Below, piece after piece: positions 26,271 through 34,723 of a stretch of DNA of 64,000 nucleotides. The stretch lies in NCBI RefSeq assembly GCF_009749385.1, contig NZ_WBIN01000011.1, forward strand, positions 186,001-250,000, in the 5' to 3' direction. The notes under the pieces were generated by a model. The model was not told where the DNA came from. It saw only the letters and a list, made by a program, of their open reading frames with translations, and did not search any database. Numbering within the stretch: the stretch's first letter is position 1; the number at the start of each line of letters is the position of its first letter. The DNA comes from Agromyces allii. Lineage in GTDB: Bacteria; Actinomycetota; Actinomycetes; Actinomycetales; Microbacteriaceae. The position numbers and the translations under genes were made by a program.

Positions 26271-27494
26271 ATGACCACGACCCCACTCGCCCCGACCGCC
26301 TCGCCATTGCGGGTCGGACTCCTCGTCGGCGCAGTCGCCCTGACCGCCTTCAACCTGAGGACGGGCGTGACCGGCTTCAGTCCGCTCGCCGACCGGATCG
26401 GCGAGGAGCTCGGCTTCGGCGCACCCGTGATCGGCGCCATCGGGACGATCGTCACCGCCTGCTTCGCGTTCTTCGGCCTCGTGGCCCCGACGGTCGCGCG
26501 CTGGATCGGCCTCGAGCGGGCGATGGTGCTCGCGCTCGTCGTGTCGACGCTCGGCACGCTGCTGCGATCGGCGTCTCCGTCGACCGGCCTCCTGCTCGCG
26601 TCGAGCGTGCTGCTGTTCGCCGGCATCGGCATGGCGAACGTGCTGACGATCCCGCTCATCAAGAGCTGGTTCCCATCGAAGCTCGGAACCCTGAGCACCG
26701 TCTACGCCGTGCTTCTCCAGGTCGGCCAGGTCATCGCCCCCATCGTTTCGGTGGCCGTGGCCGAATCCCTCGGCTGGCGCTGGTCCCTCGCGATCTGGGC
26801 GATCCCGCTCGCGCTCGCGGCGGCGCTCTGGGTGGTGCCGGCGGCGAGCTCGACAGGGACCGGAACCCGCGCCGCACCGCATCGACTCGACGCCGCGACC
26901 CGACGTCGCTACTGGTCGACGCCGACCGTGCGCGGGCTCATCATCCTCTTCTCCATGACGGCGCTGCACACCTACACGATCGTCACGTGGCTCCCCAACA
27001 TCGCGATCGACGCCGGGCTCGGCGAGAGCGCCGGCGCCGCCCTGCTCGCCTTCTTCTCGGTCTTCGGCATCGCCGCCGGATTCGTGATCCCCGGGCTCAC
27101 GCTCCGCATGGCGAACCCGCGGTGGGTGGTCGTCGCGTGTGCCGCCCTGCTCGCCTGCGGCTACCTGCTCCTGGCCGTCGACGCCACGGCGAACGCGTGG
27201 ATCGCGACCGCCGCGCTCGGGCTCGGCGTGAGCACCTTCCCGCTCTGCCTCGCGCTCGTGCACCGGCGCTCGACCACCCCGGAGGGCGGCACGTTCCTGT
27301 CCGGCTCGATGCAGGGCGTCGGCTACGGCGTCGCGTGCATCGGCCCGCTCTGCGTCGGCTGGGTGCTCACCGCCACGGGCAGCTGGATTCCCGTGTACGT
27401 CGGCCTGATCGCGACCCTCGCCCTCACGGTCTACGGCGCCGTGCTCGCCTGCCGCCCCGGATCGGTCGAGGCAGACGCCGCCGCCGGTCGCTGA
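26271..27494 (+). CDS. MFS transporter, CynX/NimT type
   Basis: A 407-residue membrane protein with about 12 membrane segments. The N-terminal motif FNLRTGVTGFSPLADRI is characteristic of the CynX/NimT group (cyanate, nitroimidazole and similar small compounds). A central cytoplasmic loop (residues ~200-225) separates the two six-helix halves. AGGAG precedes the ATG at 26271. It is divergent from the DUF916 gene and ends in a strong bidirectional terminator. It seems an insertion among the surface genes. Substrate unknown. Confidence 0.88.
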   Translation: MTTTPLAPTASPLRVGLLVGAVALTAFNLRTGVTGFSPLADRIGEELGFGAPVIGAIGTIVTACFAFFGLVAPTVARWIGLERAMVLALVVSTLGTLLRSASPSTGLLLASSVLLFAGIGMANVLTIPLIKSWFPSKLGTLSTVYAVLLQVGQVIAPIVSVAVAESLGWRWSLAIWAIPLALAAALWVVPAASSTGTGTRAAPHRLDAATRRRYWSTPTVRGLIILFSMTALHTYTIVTWLPNIAIDAGLGESAGAALLAFFSVFGIAAGFVIPGLTLRMANPRWVVVACAALLACGYLLLAVDATANAWIATAALGLGVSTFPLCLALVHRRSTTPEGGTFLSGSMQGVGYGVACIGPLCVGWVLTATGSWIPVYVGLIATLALTVYGAVLACRPGSVEADAAAGR

Positions 27495-27516
27495 CGGCGG
27501 CGCGGCCGGCACGCAG

Positions 27517-27552
27517 AAGGAGACGGGGATGCCGCGGCATCCCCGTCTCCTT
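27517..27552. terminator. Bidirectional terminator
   Basis: A perfect inverted repeat with 17-bp arms (AAGGAGACGGGGATGCC and its complement) around GC, with short T/A tracts on both sides. It separates the convergent MFS gene and the leftward surface-protein genes. Confidence 0.85.
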
Positions 27553-27567
27553 TCATTCCGCCGCAGG

Positions 27568-28155
27568 TCACGCCGAGACGCGCGACCTCCGGAACAGCAG
27601 CGCACCGACCACGAGCACGGCCGCGACCGCGGCGACGCCGAGGCCGACCGCGAACCACGAGCCGAACTCCGCGGCCGGAGCGACATCGGATGCCGCCGCC
27701 GCAGGCGCCACGTAGTCCTCGGCGACGACCTCGGCCATGACGATCTCGATCGGCGCACTCGTCTCGTAGGCGACGGGATCGGTCACCGTGACCGTGATGT
27801 CCCACTCCCCCTCGGGGAAGGTGCCCGCAGGCACCCCCCAGATGCCCGACCCCTGGCTGGCGGAGACCAGCGGGACGGGATCGAGCACCTCGCCGGCCGC
27901 CGAGCGGCCCTCGACCGTGCCGACGAGGAGTGCCTCGACGGGGTGTCCGTCCTCCGTGTAGGCGAACGAGACGTACACGCCGCCCTCGCCGTCCTGTGCG
28001 ATCTGCCCCTCGAAGGGCCCGCCGTGCGCGCGTGCCGGACCGGCCCCGAGCACGAACAACTGTGCGAAGAGCATCACCAGGACGGCGACGAGCATCGCGG
28101 CTGCTCTCCTGCGCGAACCCGTCGTCGCGATCATCGTCGAACCCACGTCCGTCAC
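27568..28155 (-). CDS. Secreted, membrane-anchored hypothetical protein
   Basis: A 195-residue protein; I do not recognise a named family. It has a basic N-terminus, a signal sequence (LVAVLVMLFAQLFVLGAGPARA), an extracellular beta-rich domain of about 90 residues starting HGGPFEGQIAQ, an Ala-rich linker and a C-terminal membrane helix followed by RRSRVSA. The domain resembles Ig-like or CopC-like folds (WDITVTVTDP). The GTG at 28155 overlaps the stop of the WxL-like gene (GTGA); an ATG at 28134 is an alternative. Coupling to the WxL-like gene suggests a partner or anchor for that protein. Confidence 0.75.
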   Translation of the reverse strand: MTDVGSTMIATTGSRRRAAAMLVAVLVMLFAQLFVLGAGPARAHGGPFEGQIAQDGEGGVYVSFAYTEDGHPVEALLVGTVEGRSAAGEVLDPVPLVSASQGSGIWGVPAGTFPEGEWDITVTVTDPVAYETSAPIEIVMAEVVAEDYVAPAAAASDVAPAAEFGSWFAVGLGVAAVAAVLVVGALLFRRSRVSA

Positions 28156-28766
28156 TCGAAGAGCGAGAGGGTGAGGGTCGAGGTGTAGCTCCCGGGCGTC
28201 ACCGTCGCGGGCGTGCGCAGCGACAGGTCGGCGGTCGCGGTCCACTGGCCCTCCGGCGAGATCACCTCGGAGGAGGCGGCCATCGCGAGCAGCTCGACGT
28301 CGACGAGGCCGGGTCCGGAGTCCAGGCTGCCGTCGACGGGGTCGCCCTCGGCCACGAGGCCCGACTCGCCGCCGTCGATGAGCTCCGGCGCCCAGCCGAG
28401 CAGGGAGGCCGGGATCGCGGGCTGCCCCGCGGAGCCGAGGAAGTCGGTCGCACTGCCGAGCACGTACCAGGCCGCGTCGTCGGGGATCTCCTCGGCCGTA
28501 CGGGTGTCGGTCACGGTCACGGTCGGCAGGGTGCCGGTGAACTGGCGGACGGTCGGGGTGGATCCCGACTCGGTCAGGTCGACGGCGCCGCCGGCGACCG
28601 TCAGGGCGAGCACGCCGGGCTCGTCGATCTGCGCGATCTCGACCGACACGTCGATGTCCTCGCCACCGTACTGCTCCTCGGCGGATGCCGCGGTGGCGAC
28701 GCCGGCGAGCACGAACACGCCGGCCGTGACCAGTGCGCACCTCGCGACGACTTCTCTCCTACGCAT
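28152..28766 (-). CDS. WxL-like secreted surface protein (locus 1)
   Basis: A 204-residue secreted protein with a signal peptide ending near VATAASA. The mature part has LALTVAGGAVDLTESGS, then QFTGTLPTVTVTDTR and WYVLGSATDF. In Firmicutes WxL domains the equivalent segment is a VTDTR stretch followed by W-x-L and a ...DF turn; here the tryptophan motif reads WYV. It ends PGSYTSTLTLSLFE. The same order of motifs occurs in the protein at 61257. No membrane anchor is seen. GGAG precedes the ATG at 28766. The WxL assignment is by motif order, not by a profile search. Confidence 0.7.
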   Translation of the reverse strand: MRRREVVARCALVTAGVFVLAGVATAASAEEQYGGEDIDVSVEIAQIDEPGVLALTVAGGAVDLTESGSTPTVRQFTGTLPTVTVTDTRTAEEIPDDAAWYVLGSATDFLGSAGQPAIPASLLGWAPELIDGGESGLVAEGDPVDGSLDSGPGLVDVELLAMAASSEVISPEGQWTATADLSLRTPATVTPGSYTSTLTLSLFE

Positions 28767-28820
28767 GGGGTTCTCCTTCTCATGGACCGGCGAGGATCGC
28801 CGGAGGTTGGGGGGTGGGGT

Positions 28821-28856
28821 GATGGGCGGCCCGCCGTCTCCGGCGGACCGCCCATC
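28821..28856 (-). terminator. Stem-loop directly after the giant surface gene
   Basis: Arms GATGGGCGG / CCGCCCATC extended by CCGCCG / CGGCGG across one mismatch, with a 4-base loop. It begins 3 bases after the stop of the 1,851-residue gene. No clear T-run, so read-through into the WxL-like gene is possible. Confidence 0.6.
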
Positions 28857-28859
28857 GGA

Positions 28860-31800
28860 TCAGCCGCAGCGGTACGCGGGGTACTCGACCTCGGTCGTGG
28901 TGGTGATCGACTCGCCGGCGACGACTCCCGTCACCGTGACCGTGGCGGTCCCGGCGGGCAGTTCGACGAGGCGGGTCGTGAACGCGTGGAACGCGTTCTT
29001 GCCGGGCGCGACGGCGGCGAACGACTTGGTGCCGTAGGCCGTCGTGTACGCGACGGTCAGCGGAACCTCCTCGTTGTTCGTCGTCTGCAGCGTGAGCACC
29101 GCCTTGCCGGCGACGCAACGGGCGCCGGCCACGACGGTCACGTCGAGCGGGGACTCGAGGGCGGGAACCTCGAGGCTCGCCACCTCGCTCGTGTTGCCGG
29201 CGACGTCGGTCGCGCGGTACTCGACCGTCGAGGCACCGGTCGGCAGCTCGACCGGGTCGCCGTAGGCGGCCCACTCGGCGTCGCCGATGCGGTACTCGAT
29301 CGAGTCGACGCCGCTCGTCGCGTCCTCGGCTGCGAGCTCGAGCGTCCGCAGCGTCGGGTCGGCCTCGTCGGTCGCGACCGATGCGGTCGGCACGGGTGCC
29401 GTCCGGTCGATCTTGAACGAGACCGACTGCGCCTCGGTCGAGCCTGCCGACGACGTCGAGGCACGGTACTGCAGTTCGTGCTCGCCCTCCTCGGTCACGA
29501 CGACGGGCGCCGTGTACTCGACCCAGCCCGCACCGTCGAGGTTGACCTCGCGGTAGACGGTGCCGCTGCTGCCCTGGGCATCGACGGCGACGGTGACGTC
29601 ACCCGTGTACCACCCGTTCTCGCCGGTCGGCGATTCGGGGGTGACGGACGCCGTGACCTCCAGCGGGTCCTCGACCACCTTGAAGTAGTCGAAGTAGGCG
29701 GTGTTCGACACCTGGCCCTGTGCCGAGTTGCCGAGGGCGTAGAGGCCGACCTTGGCGTCCGCGAGCGCGGTGTTCGACACCGTCTGCGCGATCGCCGTCC
29801 AGTTCACGCCGTCGGTGCTCGAGTACCCGGTGAAGGTCGTTCCGACCTTCTCCAGACGCAGCCACACGAGCCCGTTCGCCGGCGCCGGAGCGTTCGGCTG
29901 GGGGTTCTGCACGGCGTTGCCGATCTCGCTGCGCATCTCGAGGTTGCGTGCGATCGCCTGACCGGCCTCGTTCGTCGCGAGGATGTCGAGCTTCACGTAG
30001 TTGGCCGAGTCCTTGTAGAGGATCAGGCCGCCCTGCTGGTAGCGCCGGTCGAACTCCGAGGCGTCGACCTTCGTCTCCACGACCCAGTCGGTGGCCGGCT
30101 GGGGCTGGAGGACGAAGTTCGTCACACCGGTGTCGGTGTTGTAGATGTCGAACGGCGACGTGTCGATCTGCAGTCGGCCGTCGGCGACGCGGTACCCGGA
30201 GGCATCCTCGTTCACGACCTCCCAGCGGCAGGCGTCCAGCGCCGCACCGTCGAACTCGTCGTTCGGCGTGTCGGCGGTGGCGGTGTCGTCGGGCGTCACC
30301 TGGAACCAGTCGTACTTCGCGTTGACCACGCCGTACGCCTGCGAGGGCGCACTGTTGGAGCCGAGCGCGAGCAGGCCGATCTTCGGGTTCGAGATGCCGG
30401 CCAGGGTGAACGTGTCCGACATCGTGGTGAAGTCGGTTCCGTTCGCCGAGTACGAGGCGGTGACGGTGGTGCCGTCGCTGGCGAGCCGCACGTAGTACGT
30501 GTCGGGGAAGTCAGCTCCGAGCGCAGCCGAGTTGCGTTCGACCGGCGTCGCGTCGTCCTCCTTCAGGAACTGGAACACACGGTTCGCGGGGTCCGACGCC
30601 TGACCGCGTGCCATCTGCACGAGCTTCAGGTAGTTGTCGTCGTCGCCGTAGATCGTGAGTCCCGCCTGCTGGTACTGCACCCGGGCCGGGAAGTTCACCT
30701 TCGCGGTCATCGAGAACGCACCTTCAGGGATGTCCTGCAGGACGATGTTCGACGTTCCCGTGCCGGCGGCGTGGATGTCCGTCAGCGAGGCCGGGATCGT
30801 GAGCGCACCGTTCGCGACCTGCGCGAACTGGTCGGTGCGCACCGAGCGGTTCCACCGGTTCGTCGTGTCGAGCGCCGTGCCGTCGAATCCGTCGGAGCGA
30901 CCGCTGTAGCAGATGCCGATCGGCGCCGAGTCGACGGTGATCGTCTGCTTGAAGTCGCGGTACGCGCCGCCACCGTCGGTCACGCGCACCGTGAGGGTGT
31001 ACGCGCCGGGGGTGGTGTACGTGGTCGCGAACTCCGAGGTGCCGCTGACGAAGCCGCCGCCGGTTCCGGCATCCCACTTGTAGGTGAGGAGGCTGGAGTC
31101 GCCGTCGGGGTCGGTCGCGTCGATGGAGGCGTTCACCGCGAGCGGCGGCTCCCCGCTCGTCACGTCGACCGTGAGCTCGCCGGTCGGCGAGGCGTTGGTG
31201 TCGACGCCGTCGCCCTCGAAGACGAGGTTGTTGACGTTCGCGCCGCCCGAGGTCAGCACGAAGTACAACTTGCCCGTCTCGCCGTTCGTCGCCGACGTGT
31301 CCAGCGCCATCGGGAAGTCCCGATAGGTCTGCCACGCGGGCTGCCCGTTCGAGCCGTTCGTCGGCTGGAAGGTCACCGTGCCGAGCGTGGGCCCGGTCGG
31401 CGAGTTCCAGCGCGCCGCGATGGTGCCGTCGCCGGCGAAGCCCTTCGCGATGCGCAGCGACACCGAGTCGATGCCCTTCAGGTTGATCGGCTCGTACGCC
31501 CACCAGTCGTTCGTCTCGATGTGGCTGACGTTGCGTCCGCCGCCGGCCGAGTCGCCCGTGGTCTCGGTGCGCACCCCGTCATCGGCTCCACCGGTTCCGC
31601 CGATGCGGCCGGTCTCGTCGAAGTACTCCGCCTGGAAGTACTTGGGGTTGAGGATGTTCGTGCCGAAGCCGGTGAGCGGGACGCCTGCGGCGCCGCCGTC
31701 GTCGGCGTAGTTCACGTTGATCACCCAGAACAGGTTCGCCTCGAGGCCGTGGCCCGCGTCGCGGATCGTCTGGATGCTCCCCTCGCAGCCGTGCTGCTCG

Positions 31801-34415
31801 CCGAAGTCGTGGTTGTGCGAGTCGTGGCCGAGGGCCGCGACGACCGTGACGTTCGAGCAGTCGATGGGGCCCGAGGCATCCGGGTCGTTCACCGTCACCT
31901 CGTAGCGCACCTGGTCGCCCCACTCGAAGAACCCGCCCTGTTCGGGGAAGGTGATCTCCACGGTCGGAACCGCGTTGCCGACGACGATCTGCACGTTCGC
32001 GACCGCCGAGTGGCCGAGCTCGTCGGTCACCGTGAGCTGTGCCGTGTACCGGCCGGCGCCCTCGTAGGTGTGCGTCGGGTTGGCAGCGCTCGAGGTCGCC
32101 GTGCCGTCGCCGAAGTTCCATTCGAGCGTGTAGTCGAGGGCGAGCGGATGACGCGTGCCCTCGGAGCTGAAGTTGACCGTCAGCGTCTCGTCGGGACCGT
32201 TCGTCACGTCGGCCGAGGCGCGCGCGATCGGAGAGGGACTGCCCTGGACGTAGTCGATGCGGTAGACGCCGGAGTCGGCCGTCGAGCCGCCGAAGTCCGA
32301 GCCCCAGTCGATGACGTAGAGCGCGCCGTCCGGGCCGAACTCGAAGTCCATCGAACGGTGCCAGTCACCGCCGCCGTCGAAGATGGCGGGCAGGATCCGG
32401 TTGATGTCGACGATCTCGGAGCCGGTCTCCTCGTCGAGCTGGATCGAGTACTGCTTGCCCTGGTTCCATTCGCCGAAGATCGCCTTGCCGTCCCAGTACG
32501 CCGGCCACTTGGTCTCGGACTCGAGGTCGGGGTCGAACCGGTAGACGGGGCCGCCCATGGGGGCACCGCTGTTGCCGATCTCGGGGTAGAGCGCCGCCGT
32601 GCCGTTCTCGGTCCACCACTCGGGCTGGATTACGGGCGGGAGCGTCGTCAGGCCGGTGTTGTTCGGGCTGTTGTTGATCGGCGCGGCCGGGTCGAACGCG
32701 GCACCCGCGGTCGAGGTCGCGAAGTTCCAGTCCCGGTAGCACTTGATGCCCACGCAGAGCGGCCAGCCGTAGTTGCCCGGCTCGTCGACGATGTTCCACT
32801 CAACCGTGCCGCCGGGGCCGCGGTTCGCGTTCGCCGCTCCGGCGTCGGGGCCGTAGTCGGCGACGAACAGCTTGTTCGTCTGCGGGTCGAGACCGATCCG
32901 GAACGGGTTCCGGAAGCCCATGGCGTAGACCTCGGGGCGGGTCTTGTTCGCGGTGTCCTCCGCTTCGTCGAACAGGTTGCCCTCGGGGATCGTGTACGTG
33001 CCGTCGGCCTGCGGCGTGATGCGGAGCACCTTGCCGCGGAGGTCGTTGGTGTTCGCCGACGACTTCTGCGCGTCGAAGTCCGAGCGACCCGTGCGCTCGT
33101 CGATCGGCGCGTAGCCGTCGGACTCGAACGGGTTGGTGTTGTCACCGGTGGCGAGCACGAGGTTGCCGTCGTTGTCGAACAGCATGTCGCCGCCCGCGTG
33201 GCAGCAGGTGTTGCGCTGCGTCGTCACCTTCATGAGCACCTTCTCGGATGCGAGCGACGCCGTCTTCGTGCCGAAGTCGTACGTGAACCGCGAGAGCCGG
33301 TTGTGGGGGCCGTCGCCGCCGACGTTGTTCGGGGCGTAGTAGAGGTACACCCAGCCGTTCTCGGCGAAGTCGGGGTCGAGCACGACGCCGAGCAGGCCGT
33401 CTTCGTTGGCCTGGGTCACGGCGAGCGTCAGCGCGGTCGTCGTGGCGTTGGTGTCGGGGTCGATCTGCTGCAGGCGACCGTTGCGCTCGGCGTAGAACAC
33501 CTTGCCGTCGGGCGCGATGTCCATCGCCATCGGGTTCTGCGTGTTGTCGTCGAGCGTGATCTTCTCGTAGTTCGCGCTCTGCGTCGCCGAGCAACCGGAG
33601 GGCACGACGCCCGCCGCGATCTCGAGGCCGCCGAGGATGTGCTGGCGGAAGGCCGGGATCTCGTAGTTCGACTCGATGTGACCGAGGCCCGTGTACCACG
33701 AGCGGCCGCCTTCGTAGTCGGCCTGGCACCAGGCGATCGGGTGATCGGCGCCCTGGGTGCCGCCCGTGTAGCTGGTCTCGTCGAGCGAGAGGAGCACGTG
33801 CACGTTGTCGCGCGTGAAGTTGCGGTAGTTGTACCACTCGTCGCTGAGGACCCAGGTGTCGCCCTCGAGGTGCATGGTCGACGGGTTGACCTTGTCCTCG
33901 ATCTTCACCGTGGCCTGCTGGGGCGCGGGGTGGCCGTTGAAGTACCCGCCGACGAGGCCGCCGTAGAACGGCCAGTCGTACTCGGTGTCGCTCGCGGAGT
34001 GGATGCCGGCGTAGCCGCCGCCGCCGCGGATGTACTCCTCGAAGGTCGTCTGCTCGTCGGCGGTGAGCACGTCGCCGGTCGTCGAGTTGAAGACGACGGC
34101 GTCGAAGAGCGCGAGTTCGGCCGCGTTCGCGGGGGCGAAGACGCTCGAGTCCTCGGTGAAGACGGCCTCGAAGCCGTTCTCCTCGGCCAGGTCCTCGATG
34201 AGGGTGTTCGCCGGGGTGATCGAACCATGGCGGAAGCCGGCCGTCTCCGAGAACACGAGGACGCGGAAGTCCGCCGTCGCCTCGAGATCGGCGGCCTGCG
34301 CCGCTGGTGGTGGGCTCCAGAGTGCCGGCAACGCGAGGCCGGCGACGACCGCGAGCGCGGTCGCGAACGCCGTCGTTCGCCGACGGGTTCGTGGGATGGG
34401 GACTGCTCTGTGCAC
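28860..34415 (-). CDS. Giant secreted ThuA / PQQ-type sugar dehydrogenase / PKD / CBM mosaic protein
   Basis: 1,851 residues with a signal peptide (about 1-42). Domains in order, approximate: ThuA-like (50-275; VLVFSETAGFRHGSI, GGGGYAGIHSASD); glucose/sorbosone-dehydrogenase-type six-bladed propeller (280-720; NPMAMDIAPDGKVFYAERNG); PKD (727-813; WNFGDGTATSSAANPTHTYE); CBM6-like (925-1072); a second PKD (1077-1162); two concanavalin/DUF1349-like domains (1170-1372, 1385-1580); OmpL47-like Ig repeats (1589-1755); and the two-cysteine C-terminal domain (1758-1851). It starts with GTG after AGGAG. No LPXTG or membrane anchor. It probably oxidises sugars at the cell surface or in the medium while bound to polysaccharide. 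Confidence 0.85.
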   Translation of the reverse strand: MHRAVPIPRTRRRTTAFATALAVVAGLALPALWSPPPAAQAADLEATADFRVLVFSETAGFRHGSITPANTLIEDLAEENGFEAVFTEDSSVFAPANAAELALFDAVVFNSTTGDVLTADEQTTFEEYIRGGGGYAGIHSASDTEYDWPFYGGLVGGYFNGHPAPQQATVKIEDKVNPSTMHLEGDTWVLSDEWYNYRNFTRDNVHVLLSLDETSYTGGTQGADHPIAWCQADYEGGRSWYTGLGHIESNYEIPAFRQHILGGLEIAAGVVPSGCSATQSANYEKITLDDNTQNPMAMDIAPDGKVFYAERNGRLQQIDPDTNATTTALTLAVTQANEDGLLGVVLDPDFAENGWVYLYYAPNNVGGDGPHNRLSRFTYDFGTKTASLASEKVLMKVTTQRNTCCHAGGDMLFDNDGNLVLATGDNTNPFESDGYAPIDERTGRSDFDAQKSSANTNDLRGKVLRITPQADGTYTIPEGNLFDEAEDTANKTRPEVYAMGFRNPFRIGLDPQTNKLFVADYGPDAGAANANRGPGGTVEWNIVDEPGNYGWPLCVGIKCYRDWNFATSTAGAAFDPAAPINNSPNNTGLTTLPPVIQPEWWTENGTAALYPEIGNSGAPMGGPVYRFDPDLESETKWPAYWDGKAIFGEWNQGKQYSIQLDEETGSEIVDINRILPAIFDGGGDWHRSMDFEFGPDGALYVIDWGSDFGGSTADSGVYRIDYVQGSPSPIARASADVTNGPDETLTVNFSSEGTRHPLALDYTLEWNFGDGTATSSAANPTHTYEGAGRYTAQLTVTDELGHSAVANVQIVVGNAVPTVEITFPEQGGFFEWGDQVRYEVTVNDPDASGPIDCSNVTVVAALGHDSHNHDFGEQHGCEGSIQTIRDAGHGLEANLFWVINVNYADDGGAAGVPLTGFGTNILNPKYFQAEYFDETGRIGGTGGADDGVRTETTGDSAGGGRNVSHIETNDWWAYEPINLKGIDSVSLRIAKGFAGDGTIAARWNSPTGPTLGTVTFQPTNGSNGQPAWQTYRDFPMALDTSATNGETGKLYFVLTSGGANVNNLVFEGDGVDTNASPTGELTVDVTSGEPPLAVNASIDATDPDGDSSLLTYKWDAGTGGGFVSGTSEFATTYTTPGAYTLTVRVTDGGGAYRDFKQTITVDSAPIGICYSGRSDGFDGTALDTTNRWNRSVRTDQFAQVANGALTIPASLTDIHAAGTGTSNIVLQDIPEGAFSMTAKVNFPARVQYQQAGLTIYGDDDNYLKLVQMARGQASDPANRVFQFLKEDDATPVERNSAALGADFPDTYYVRLASDGTTVTASYSANGTDFTTMSDTFTLAGISNPKIGLLALGSNSAPSQAYGVVNAKYDWFQVTPDDTATADTPNDEFDGAALDACRWEVVNEDASGYRVADGRLQIDTSPFDIYNTDTGVTNFVLQPQPATDWVVETKVDASEFDRRYQQGGLILYKDSANYVKLDILATNEAGQAIARNLEMRSEIGNAVQNPQPNAPAPANGLVWLRLEKVGTTFTGYSSTDGVNWTAIAQTVSNTALADAKVGLYALGNSAQGQVSNTAYFDYFKVVEDPLEVTASVTPESPTGENGWYTGDVTVAVDAQGSSGTVYREVNLDGAGWVEYTAPVVVTEEGEHELQYRASTSSAGSTEAQSVSFKIDRTAPVPTASVATDEADPTLRTLELAAEDATSGVDSIEYRIGDAEWAAYGDPVELPTGASTVEYRATDVAGNTSEVASLEVPALESPLDVTVVAGARCVAGKAVLTLQTTNNEEVPLTVAYTTAYGTKSFAAVAPGKNAFHAFTTRLVELPAGTATVTVTGVVAGESITTTTEVEYPAYRCG

Positions 34416-34723
34416 GATGCGCTCCTGAGTGTCGTCGGTCGGTCGCGCCCCAGCGTCGACCAGACCTCGGTCGACAGTGACAGCGCTCGGCCCGATGCTA
34501 TGGAGGGTTTTTGTTGTTTGTCAAGCAGAATTAACGGATGCCGGAATTCAAGCCGATCCCGACGCCGAAACGCGCGCCGATGCACGGTGCAGGGCGAATC
34601 ATCCTGATTCACAACAATTCGGCCGCACAGACCTGGATCGGCGCGCTCCGTCCACCCGCCCGATGCACGAGAAGCGGCTACGGGACCCGCAGATGGGAGG
34701 CGCCGGAGCCCGGACGGAACGGG
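34416..34723. other. Intergenic region upstream of the giant gene
   Basis: 308 bases without a credible gene. The left half is the leader and promoter of the giant gene (see 34495-34524). The right half (34530-34723), between the fuconate-dehydratase stop and that promoter, shows nothing I can assign. Confidence 0.6.
34495..34524 (-). promoter_or_regulatory. Promoter of the giant surface-protein gene
   Basis: Minus strand -35 TTGACA (34519-34524), 18-bp A-rich spacer, -10 TAGCAT (34495-34500). The leader to the GTG start is about 75 bases. Confidence 0.75.

Noticed and set aside
27930..34607. A 2,225-codon open frame on the plus strand
   Set aside because: It is the antisense shadow of the ThuA giant gene and neighbours. 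Its translation is Arg/Val/Gly-rich with no domain, while the minus strand encodes recognisable domains throughout.
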